Part shown: positions 25,073-31,494 of the stretch, in pieces
How positions within the stretch are numbered: the stretch's first letter is position 1
Layout: each line of letters starts with the position of its first letter
NCBI GenBank assembly: GCA_030608565.1
Contig: JAUWDY010000015.1
Coordinates: 1-40,058 of the forward strand
Direction: 5' to 3'
DNA: 40,058 bases
Source of the DNA: Candidatus Bathyarchaeota archaeon
Lineage (GTDB): Archaea; Thermoproteota; Bathyarchaeia; Bathyarchaeales; Bathyarchaeaceae
The notes under the pieces: generated by a model
What the model saw: the letters and a program-made list of their open reading frames with translations, nothing else
What the model was told of the DNA's origin: nothing
Database searches by the model: none
Made by a program: the position numbers and the translations under genes

Positions 25073-25591
25073 GTGAAGCAAGGAAAAGAAGAAAAAACAA
25101 CCAATCAAGCGTTTTCTGATGTAATTACGAGTCGTTTAGGCGGCGAAACTATAACCCTATGCTACCAGTGTGGAACCTGTGCCAGTAGTTGTCCAGTAGC
25201 CAGAATAACGCCCCGTTTCAATCCTAGAGAAGTCATCAAACTATCGCTGTTAGGAGAAAAGGACGAAGTGCTTTCAGGCGACGCCATTTGGCTATGTTGC
25301 TCGTGTTATAACTGCCAAGAAAGGTGTCCCCAAAAAGTTGAGATAGCTGACGTGATATATGCGTTAAGAAACATAGCTGTCAAAGAGGGCAACATCCCAA
25401 ACATTTATTCAGAGTTTGCAGCCGAGTTAATAAACGAAGGTCGCATAGTTCCAATCTCCAAATTCTTAGAAAAGAAAAGACCTGATCTTGGCTTGCCATC
25501 CCTTAAGCCTGTGGGTGTGGATGCGTTAAGAAAAATTTTTTCCATCACTGGGTTTGATAAGATAAAACAGGAGAAGGCAGAAGCATCATGA
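25073..25591 (+). CDS. hdrC: Heterodisulfide reductase subunit C
   Basis: 172 residues with two 4Fe-4S motifs, CYQCGTCASSCPVAR (about 30-44) and CCSCYNCQERCPQ (about 75-87), followed by ADVIYALRNIAV, the standard HdrC layout. HdrC wires HdrA to the catalytic HdrB. The start is GTG at 25073 (no ATG is available), with GAGGCG upstream. It overlaps hdrB by four bases. No membrane anchor (HdrE/DsrM type) follows, so the complex should be soluble. Confidence 0.93.
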   Translation: MKQGKEEKTTNQAFSDVITSRLGGETITLCYQCGTCASSCPVARITPRFNPREVIKLSLLGEKDEVLSGDAIWLCCSCYNCQERCPQKVEIADVIYALRNIAVKEGNIPNIYSEFAAELINEGRIVPISKFLEKKRPDLGLPSLKPVGVDALRKIFSITGFDKIKQEKAEAS

Positions 25592-26463
25592 CAAGTTATG
25601 CTCTATTTCTAGGTTGTACCATACCGGCTCGTCAGCCAAGCTATGAGGTGTCGGCAAGAAGAGCTCTGACCAAACTTGGAATAGAACTTGTTGATCTAGC
25701 TAACATGACGTGTTGCGCCCCTCCACCTGTGCAGTCTCTAGATTTAGAGACCGGCTTATCCATTGCCGCATACAACATCTGTCTAGCCGAAGAAGCCGAC
25801 CTCAACATAGTTACATTATGTACAGGCTGCTTTGAGTCTCTAGCTATGGCAAACGCCATGCTAAAGGAAAACGAGAAACTGAAGGCAAGGGTAAACCAAA
25901 TCTTGTCTAACGCTGGAAAGGAATTTGAAGGCAGCAAAGAAGTGAAACATTACCTACAAGTCCTGTTGAACGATGTGGGTCCAAATCGCTTAAAAGAGAA
26001 TGTATCCAAAAATCTGAGTAGCCTAAAAGTGGCGTCGTTTTCTGGTTGCCACCTGCTTAGACCAAGTGCACTTCTGAAATTTGATGATCCAGAGAAACCG
26101 TACATCTTTGATGATCTGATTGAGACGCTGGGTGCAAAAAGCATCTGGTACCGACACAAGTTGAAATGTTGTGGAGGGCTTTTAAGGGGCTACGCTGACG
26201 ATGTTGCTCTAGCCCTCGCCCGCGAGAAGATCGTTAATACTACTAAAGCAGGTGCTGACTGTATAGTGACTCTTTGCCCGTTCTGTTTCTTAACATTAGA
26301 CCTAGGGCAGGTGCTTATGAAGTCAACATTTCATGAAGAATACAATATGCCCGTTCTCCATTATTCTGAACTTCTCGCCTTAGCTTTAGGGATAGACCCA
26401 ACAGAGCTTGCGCTCCAATTCCACAAAATAAAAGTGTACAGTGTGCTAAACAAAATCGGCTAA
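25588..26463 (+). CDS. hdrB: Heterodisulfide reductase subunit B
   Basis: 291 residues, normal HdrB length, with two CCG-type cysteine regions that bind the two non-cubane 4Fe-4S clusters reducing CoM-S-S-CoB-like disulfides. The first has FLGCTIPARQPSYE (C10), TCCAPPP (C42, C43) and CTGCF (C78, C81). The second has SGCHLLRPS (C154), KCCGG (C194, C195) and CPFC (C230, C233). In the first, the usual CCG is CCA; the cysteines themselves are kept. With no methanogenesis genes in the window, the true disulfide or thiol substrate is open. Confidence 0.93.
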   Translation: MTSYALFLGCTIPARQPSYEVSARRALTKLGIELVDLANMTCCAPPPVQSLDLETGLSIAAYNICLAEEADLNIVTLCTGCFESLAMANAMLKENEKLKARVNQILSNAGKEFEGSKEVKHYLQVLLNDVGPNRLKENVSKNLSSLKVASFSGCHLLRPSALLKFDDPEKPYIFDDLIETLGAKSIWYRHKLKCCGGLLRGYADDVALALAREKIVNTTKAGADCIVTLCPFCFLTLDLGQVLMKSTFHEEYNMPVLHYSELLALALGIDPTELALQFHKIKVYSVLNKIG

Positions 26464-26656
26464 AGAAATATGAGCAAAGCGGAGAAGCGCTTTCAAGACC
26501 CGCGCGTGTTTTTAGTGGACTTGGCAAATCTGGAAAGCAGGAACAATGGCTGAGGCCAACTTCGGCTTTGCATGAAAGCAAATGGCAAGAAGATGAAACC
26601 TTCGTGTGAAAAGTTAAATGAGTGCAGGGGTATTCATGGTTGAAAGGTGTTTCCTT

Positions 26657-26869
26657 ATGGAAAAAAATGTGAGGAGCTTAGCCAAAAGTGTAACTTGGCG
26701 TGTAGTTGCAACTCTAACTACAATACTTTTAGTGTACTTGTTTACCGGAAATGTAGTTTTGAGTACAAGTGTTGGCGCTCTAGAATTTATGGTGAAAGCA
26801 GTTATTTATTATATACATGAGCGAGTATGGAACATGTCAAATTTTGGCAGAGAGAAATCATGTACATGA
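26657..26869 (+). CDS. DUF2061 small membrane protein
   Basis: About 70 residues from ATG 26657 (EKNVRSLAKSVTWRVVATLTT), the customary start of DUF2061 proteins; ATGs at 26618 and 26636 are also possible. There are two hydrophobic segments (TTILLVYLFTGNVVL and VGALEFMVKAVIYY), and it ends with IHERVW, the family signature. Function is unknown. It overlaps the convergent gene by 12 bases. The 193 bases between hdrB and this start hold nothing I can name. Confidence 0.7.
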   Translation: MEKNVRSLAKSVTWRVVATLTTILLVYLFTGNVVLSTSVGALEFMVKAVIYYIHERVWNMSNFGREKSCT

Positions 26870-27352
26870 AAAAGGGCATGTTTGACATTGTTTACACTTG
26901 CTGAATTCTAAAAGAGAAAATAGAGGTAACTTCACTTTTGGAATGTTGATTTTAAGAATTTCATTATTGCATCTTACAGTCATTTTTTCAACTTGTAAAT
27001 TTTTCATGGGCAGCTTTAGCTTTGTACATTCTTTTGAGCATATTTCTAGGCCGTCTACATGCGTGTGAATTACCACTTCCTGATTATTACAGTGGTGTTG
27101 CATCAAAACTGTAACATATTTGTCATCTTCGAAAACATCAATCAAAGGCTCCTCAGCCTGAGGAAGCGGAATCGTATTATTAGCTGAAGGGTTTGATTCT
27201 GAATGCTCTATAATGTATTTTTTTCTAAGAAGACTTTCAATAGGTTCAACCTTATTTGTTTCGCAGCAATTATCATCTTCAGCAATCTTTTTCACTAATG
27301 TACGGAGAAAAACGTCAATGTTACGTAGCCCTTCTTCAAAATCTTCCATCAA
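26858..27352 (-). CDS. Possible Hsp20/CS-fold protein with cysteine-rich tail
   Basis: 164 residues. The N-terminal third is acidic and helical. The middle (EEPLIDVFEDDKYVTVLMQ, then VDGLEI and EILKINIPKVKLP) has the strand pattern and ILKI-type ending of archaeal Hsp20-like proteins, but lacks a clear family fingerprint. The C-terminal end, CKQCQTCPFSC, is cysteine-rich and unusual for this fold; it could bind a metal or cluster. A further pair, CC, is near residue 30. The start ATG follows GAGGAG. A chaperone-like or redox-sensing role is speculative. Confidence 0.45.
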   Translation of the reverse strand: MMEDFEEGLRNIDVFLRTLVKKIAEDDNCCETNKVEPIESLLRKKYIIEHSESNPSANNTIPLPQAEEPLIDVFEDDKYVTVLMQHHCNNQEVVIHTHVDGLEICSKECTKLKLPMKNLQVEKMTVRCNNEILKINIPKVKLPLFSLLEFSKCKQCQTCPFSCT

Positions 27353-27476
27353 AATCTCCTCAAATATATTCTTCTATTTATTAGTATGTATACATCTGCT
27401 TTTTTAAGCTTCCTAAGCTAAGTTTAACGCAAATATAGCGGAAAAGTAGTTTTCTAGGGCGATGGGCTGTTCTCTT

Positions 27477-28541
27477 CTAGCCTTGCAGTGGTATGGTTCG
27501 TTCATGCTTTCTTATTTTGAGAATTTTTCCGATCTCTTTATCTGACTTCATCAAGGTAGTGTTAATTGCCAGCTTAGCAATCAATGCACCTTTGTCTGCG
27601 ATCTTGCTCAAGTTCGAAACTATTGTTCTCAAATAGGGAATTTCTGGAAGTTCGCGCATCTCTTGTTCAAACGCGCTCTCAAGAACATCGTGCATTTCTA
27701 ACAAGCTGTTTGCAATCTTCAGATCTCTTGTAAAAACGCAGTCTACAGCTTTCTGGAATATTGTTTGTGTCAATTCGCCTAGGTGATAAATCTTTTCAAG
27801 TGTTGCAGTGTTGATTGCCGCTTTGTATTTTTCAAGCTCAATTGCCCGTTTTGCTATGTCTTCAGAATAATCGGCAATCAGTTCGAGAAATTGTAGTATT
27901 AGACAGGTGCAAGGGATTAGAATGAGTTTAGTGAAACCGATTTTTAATGCTAGATCTCGTTTTCGCTGTGCCAAAACAAGCAATCGTGTTGCTAGAAAAT
28001 ATATCATGTCTGCTTCGTCTTCACGGTCAATTGCGTCCTTGGCTAGCGTGGTGTCTTTTTCCAAAAGGGCCTGCATTGCTTCACTATAGATTGTTGAGGC
28101 TATTAGAGATAAGCGTCTAATCAGCATATCCATTTGGAATTTGGTTGGGTCAATGGAGCATTGTATGAGAATGTTTTTCGGAGTTTCTTCTAATATGCCA
28201 AGCCCGATGAGTCTGCGAACGGTGCCCCTGACTTCTTCCACAAGCTCGCTTCTTATTCGATTTGTTGAAGTTATTCTGATGACATCTCGTCCAAGTATAT
28301 AGCTTCCAACAATCAGTCTTTCTAACAATCTTTTCTCGTCGCATGCATCAGCATTTATGATGTATTCCTCTGCCTCTTCTCTTCGAGCTAGATCGCTTGG
28401 TATTATCCGTAAGGTGCCGTCTATTTCCGGCGCGATGAAGACGAGGTCGCCTGGCTTTATATTGTTTCGTTTGATCCATTCGCTTGGAAGCGATACAGTC
28501 GTGGTTGAATAGCCTACCTTTTGAACTTTTCTGCTCTCCAT
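27477..28541 (-). CDS. AbrB-type DNA-binding/PhoU-domain regulator
   Basis: 354 residues. The first ~45 form an AbrB/SpoVT-like swapped-hairpin domain (RKVQKVGYSTTTVSLPSEW, NNIKPGDLVFI). The rest consists of two helical PhoU-like repeats with acidic metal-binding-type stretches (DREDEADMIYFLATR). This is the common archaeal 'phosphate uptake regulator' architecture, usually linked to Pst transport, but no phosphate transporter is visible here. It is divergent from the regulator at 28723 across 181 AT-rich bases containing an imperfect direct repeat, so it may regulate itself and its neighbour. Confidence 0.82.
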   Translation of the reverse strand: MESRKVQKVGYSTTTVSLPSEWIKRNNIKPGDLVFIAPEIDGTLRIIPSDLARREEAEEYIINADACDEKRLLERLIVGSYILGRDVIRITSTNRIRSELVEEVRGTVRRLIGLGILEETPKNILIQCSIDPTKFQMDMLIRRLSLIASTIYSEAMQALLEKDTTLAKDAIDREDEADMIYFLATRLLVLAQRKRDLALKIGFTKLILIPCTCLILQFLELIADYSEDIAKRAIELEKYKAAINTATLEKIYHLGELTQTIFQKAVDCVFTRDLKIANSLLEMHDVLESAFEQEMRELPEIPYLRTIVSNLSKIADKGALIAKLAINTTLMKSDKEIGKILKIRKHERTIPLQG

Positions 28542-28555
28542 ACGATCACCTTGTA

Positions 28556-28677
28556 GTATTTACTATTATATTTTCTGTGCGATTTATTATATATCTTTTC
28601 CCTTTATGCCATTTTTAAATCAAGATGCCTAGAGTATATACTGTTATATTCTCTATATGCACTAACTATATATTTTT
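28556..28677. promoter_or_regulatory. Divergent promoter region with imperfect direct repeat
   Basis: 28556-28599 and 28634-28677 share GTATxTACTxTTATATTxTCT at their left halves (19 of the first 23 bases agree) and AT-rich right halves. TATATAT boxes serve both directions. The two copies, 78 bases apart, could be binding sites for the AbrB-domain protein or for the ribbon-helix-helix protein. Confidence 0.45.
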
Positions 28678-28722
28678 GATTTCCACTATATATCAATCAA
28701 GCCTAAAGGAGACCGATAGAAA

Positions 28723-29316
28723 ATGTCTGAATGGAAAACCGTAAGTATAAGACAAGAACTCATAAAGGAGATCGAAAAAGCACGTAAAACAGGTCGTTAC
28801 CGAAGCACATCAGAATTCGTTTCAGAAGCCATTCGACTACGCTTGGAAGAACTTATGCGTGTTGGAGGAATTCCAGTAGAAAAACGCAAGAGATATCTTG
28901 AAGTGCCGGAGCAGCTGCTTTACACACCGAAACATACGTGGGCGCAAATAACGCCTGAAGGAAACATAAGGGTTGGTCTATCAGACTACGCACAAGGGCA
29001 CCTAGAAGGGATAGCCTACATTTACACAGAACTTATGGGAAAAGAAGTCAAGAAGATGGAGCCCTTTGGTGTGGCTGAAACATGGATGTTCATGTTTGAC
29101 TTGTACGCCCCAGTCAGCGGCAAAATCGTCAAATTCAATGAAAACCTCAGAAATGAACCGCACCTAATCAATGAAAAACCCTACGATGAAGGATGGATAG
29201 TAGAGATCAAACCCAAAAACTCGCTAACTCTGGAGCAGGAACTAAAAGACCTACTCAGCTTAAGGCAATACAAGAAGTGGACAAGTAAGCTTGAAGGCCG
29301 GATACGAGTAAAATAG
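28723..29316 (+). CDS. Ribbon-helix-helix regulator fused to a lysine-less glycine-cleavage-H-like domain
   Basis: 197 residues. 1-45 is a ribbon-helix-helix domain (TVSIRQELIKEIEKA, RSTSEFVSEAIRLRLEEL). From ~66 to 165 lies a clear H-protein/lipoyl-domain homologue: LYTPKHTWAQI, GLSDYAQGHLEGIAYI, DLYAPVSGKIV and the PYDEGWIVEIKP ending. In real H-proteins the lipoylated lysine sits in ESVKAVSD; here the same place reads ETWMFMFD, with M122 where the lysine should be, so it cannot be lipoylated in the usual way. The domain was probably recruited as a sensor or interaction module. It lies between two Hdr clusters, next to a palindrome before the NfnB-like operon. ATG 28723 follows AAAGGAGA. 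Confidence 0.85.
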   Translation: MSEWKTVSIRQELIKEIEKARKTGRYRSTSEFVSEAIRLRLEELMRVGGIPVEKRKRYLEVPEQLLYTPKHTWAQITPEGNIRVGLSDYAQGHLEGIAYIYTELMGKEVKKMEPFGVAETWMFMFDLYAPVSGKIVKFNENLRNEPHLINEKPYDEGWIVEIKPKNSLTLEQELKDLLSLRQYKKWTSKLEGRIRVK

Positions 29317-29325
29317 TGATCTCCA

Positions 29326-29350
29326 ATTTCCCCTTTTTCTTCCCTTTTTA
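29326..29350 (+). terminator. T-rich terminator
   Basis: TTTCCCCTTTTTCTTCCCTTTTTA follows the stop of the ribbon-helix-helix/H-domain gene. Confidence 0.45.
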
Positions 29351-29372
29351 TGCTATACATAAACCAAGAGTG

Positions 29373-29398
29373 ACTGAGATGCATTAATATATCTCAGT
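29373..29398 (+). promoter_or_regulatory. Palindromic operator overlapping the promoter of the 29437 operon
   Basis: ACTGAGAT and ATCTCAGT are perfect 8-base arms around ten bases that include the TATA-like TTAATATA. Binding here would block TBP. The gene begins about 40 bases downstream (GTG 29437). The regulator encoded just upstream is an obvious candidate to bind it. Confidence 0.55.
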
Positions 29399-29436
29399 GG
29401 GGACCAGATAAACTCTAAGCGAAGCTGGGTTTCAAA

Positions 29437-30717
29437 GTGGCAACCAAAAACAGCTTATATGTGAAGAGGAAGTTGCCGCCGTGCAGCGCTGCATGCCCAG
29501 CACATGTAAACGTTCAAGGGTATGTTTCTCTGATTCAAAAAGGCGAATTCAGGGAAGCTGTCGAACTCATAAGAAAAGATATGCCTTTTCCAGCAATTTG
29601 TGGAAGAGTTTGCTTTGCCCCATGTGAAAAAGCCTGTGCAAGAAAAAATGTTGACCAAGCAGTGGCGATACGTTCGCTTAAAAGAACAGTTGCTGACGTT
29701 GAACGAGAACAAGGGCGCGTTAGAGGAGAACCCATACCAAGGAGATATGACAAAAAGATAGCCATTATCGGAGCCGGACCAGCTGGACTTGCCGCAGCTT
29801 ACGACCTTGTCAAGCTTGGTTATCCTGTTACTGTTTTTGAGCGTATGCCCGAAGCAGGAGGAATGGTACGATATCGAATACCTGATGCACTCCTTGAGAG
29901 ATTTGTTGTGGCCAATGAGATAGCATACATTCAAGACTTGGGTGTGGAAATTAGGTGTAATGTTGAATTTGGGAAAGACACAAACCTTGACACTTTGCGA
30001 AACGAAGGATACGCAGCGACATTCATAGCTATTGGAAAGCTGTCGGAAACCTCCTCTTTACCTCCAGAACTTTTGAGTGAAGAATCAGGAACTTCCATAA
30101 TACTGGCTAGTCCAATAACCTTGGAAACCAGAATACGTGGGGTTTTCGCTGGAGGCGACGCAACTAAAACCAAACCTGCAGGCATTATTGAGGCTGTTGG
30201 TGCTGGGAAACATGCTGCTGTACAAATTCATCGTTACTTGAGCAGTCAAGACTTGAGAGCTGGAAGAGAAGAAATTGAGGAGACAGTATGGATTAAAAAT
30301 TGGGAAATACTTGATAAAAAGCCGCGAAGGTACATCGCCAAGAAGGGCGAACCCAAACTAAGAATTAGCTTCGAAGAAGTCGTGGAAGCTCTGGAAAAAG
30401 TCAAACAGAAAGCAAGGTTTGAGGCATTCCGATGCCTCGCTTGTGGACCATGCACCGAGTGCCTCGCAGAGATAGGTCTTTGTGAAACGGATAAGCCGCT
30501 AATCGATGAAAACTTGTGTACTGGCTGCAATATATGCGCGTCAATATGCCCGTTCGGAGCAATAAGCAAGGATGAAAAAGGAGTAGCCCAAGTTGATGAA
30601 GAACTCTGCAAAGGATGTGGAATCTGTGCTGCTCATTGCCCTGAAAACGCAATTACTATGGAACGTCTAACGAACGAACAGATTATGATCTATGCGCTAG
30701 CTGGCTTTCGGGGATAG
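29437..30717 (+). CDS. NfnB/GltD-like flavoprotein lacking the NAD(P)H domain, with C-terminal ferredoxin
   Basis: 426 residues. The N-terminal half is GltD/NfnB-like: PCSAACPAHVNVQGYVSLIQ (C16, C20), ICGRVCFAPCEKAC (C55/59/63/67) and the FAD motif GAGPAG (112-117). After FIAIGKLSE (about 200) the sequence runs almost directly into GVFAGGDATKTKPAG. The ~130-residue NADPH-binding Rossmann domain that normally sits between is missing (compare GGGNSAMDSA in the protein at 16091). A cysteine stretch, CLACGPCTECLAEIGLC, and two 4Fe-4S motifs (CTGCNICASICP, CKGCGICAAHCP) are appended. It therefore looks like an FAD/iron-sulfur relay without pyridine nucleotide. It starts the operon of bimodular HdrAs, so it could feed them ferredoxin-level electrons. 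Start GTG at 29437. Confidence 0.82.
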   Translation: MATKNSLYVKRKLPPCSAACPAHVNVQGYVSLIQKGEFREAVELIRKDMPFPAICGRVCFAPCEKACARKNVDQAVAIRSLKRTVADVEREQGRVRGEPIPRRYDKKIAIIGAGPAGLAAAYDLVKLGYPVTVFERMPEAGGMVRYRIPDALLERFVVANEIAYIQDLGVEIRCNVEFGKDTNLDTLRNEGYAATFIAIGKLSETSSLPPELLSEESGTSIILASPITLETRIRGVFAGGDATKTKPAGIIEAVGAGKHAAVQIHRYLSSQDLRAGREEIEETVWIKNWEILDKKPRRYIAKKGEPKLRISFEEVVEALEKVKQKARFEAFRCLACGPCTECLAEIGLCETDKPLIDENLCTGCNICASICPFGAISKDEKGVAQVDEELCKGCGICAAHCPENAITMERLTNEQIMIYALAGFRG

Positions 30718-30721
30718 TCTC

Positions 30722-31492
30722 ATGAGTTTTGGAAAACCGAAGATTGTTTGTTTCGTCTGCAATTGGGCCTTCACTGAACAGGAATTAGCTGTCAGCAGAA
30801 TACGAAAAGTTGCTGACATGAGTGTTGTCCGGGTGATGTGTGTTGGAAGGATAGACCCTGTCATAATGCTTGAAACATTCATAAAAGGCGCGGACGGTGT
30901 ATTACTGGTTGGTTGCGCTCCTCCGGATTGTCATTTTGTTGAAGGCAATGTTTATGCCGAACTCACAGTTAAAGTGTTAAAGAAGCTGCTTGTTCTAGCA
31001 GATTTAGAACCTGAACGCCTAGAGGTACGTTGGGTTTCACCCGTAGAAGAAGTAAGATTCACCGGAATCATTGAAGATTTTGCCAAGCAACTAAAAAAGC
31101 TTGGGCCTTCACCATTAGCGAAAGAAAAATATGATGTAAACATTCTTGAGGATGTTTCAGCAGCCAAAAACGCGGTTGCAGACTTCCGTCTAAGGGCTTT
31201 GATTGGAAAAGAAAAAGAGTTAACAAGGAGCGTAAATGCTTACGGCGAAAGAATTTCACAAATCGAATTTAACGCTTTGCTGGATGAGGTTGTCAAAGCA
31301 GAGTTCATTAGACACAAGATACTTGTTTTAGCTAGAAAAAAACCGTTTTCAGTTAGAGAATTAGCTGAAGTTCTTAACATAAAACCAGCTGTTGTGCTTC
31401 GACACATTTTGAACATGCGTAGAAAAGGGATGATAGCTTTAGCCAACATTGATGGAGCGACCCCCCTCTACGAAGCCTTGGAGGTTCGATAA
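30722..31492 (+). CDS. MvhD-like iron-sulfur protein fused to a winged-helix domain (variant cysteines)
   Basis: 256 residues. 1-~130 is MvhD-like (VMCVGRIDPVIMLE, GADGVLLVGCAPPDCHF, EPERLEVRWVS). The first cysteine pair is shifted: VCFVCNWAF (C10, C13) instead of CNWC (C13, C16) in the paralogue at 34499, and the SYAGADLAG loop is altered. A linker with helical segments follows, then a winged helix (about 200-256: FSVRELAEVLNIKPAVVLRH, RRKGMIAL). MvhD carries electrons into HdrA. The DNA-binding-like tail could make it a redox-responsive regulator, or be only a protein-docking domain. Five bases separate it from the upstream flavoprotein gene and two from the downstream HdrA gene. Confidence 0.82.
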   Translation: MSFGKPKIVCFVCNWAFTEQELAVSRIRKVADMSVVRVMCVGRIDPVIMLETFIKGADGVLLVGCAPPDCHFVEGNVYAELTVKVLKKLLVLADLEPERLEVRWVSPVEEVRFTGIIEDFAKQLKKLGPSPLAKEKYDVNILEDVSAAKNAVADFRLRALIGKEKELTRSVNAYGERISQIEFNALLDEVVKAEFIRHKILVLARKKPFSVRELAEVLNIKPAVVLRHILNMRRKGMIALANIDGATPLYEALEVR

Positions 31493-31494
31493 AT

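Noticed and set aside
26470-26553. A 27-codon ATG frame after hdrB (SKAEKRFQDPRVF...).
   Set aside because: No ribosome-binding site, no recognisable similarity, and short enough to arise by chance.
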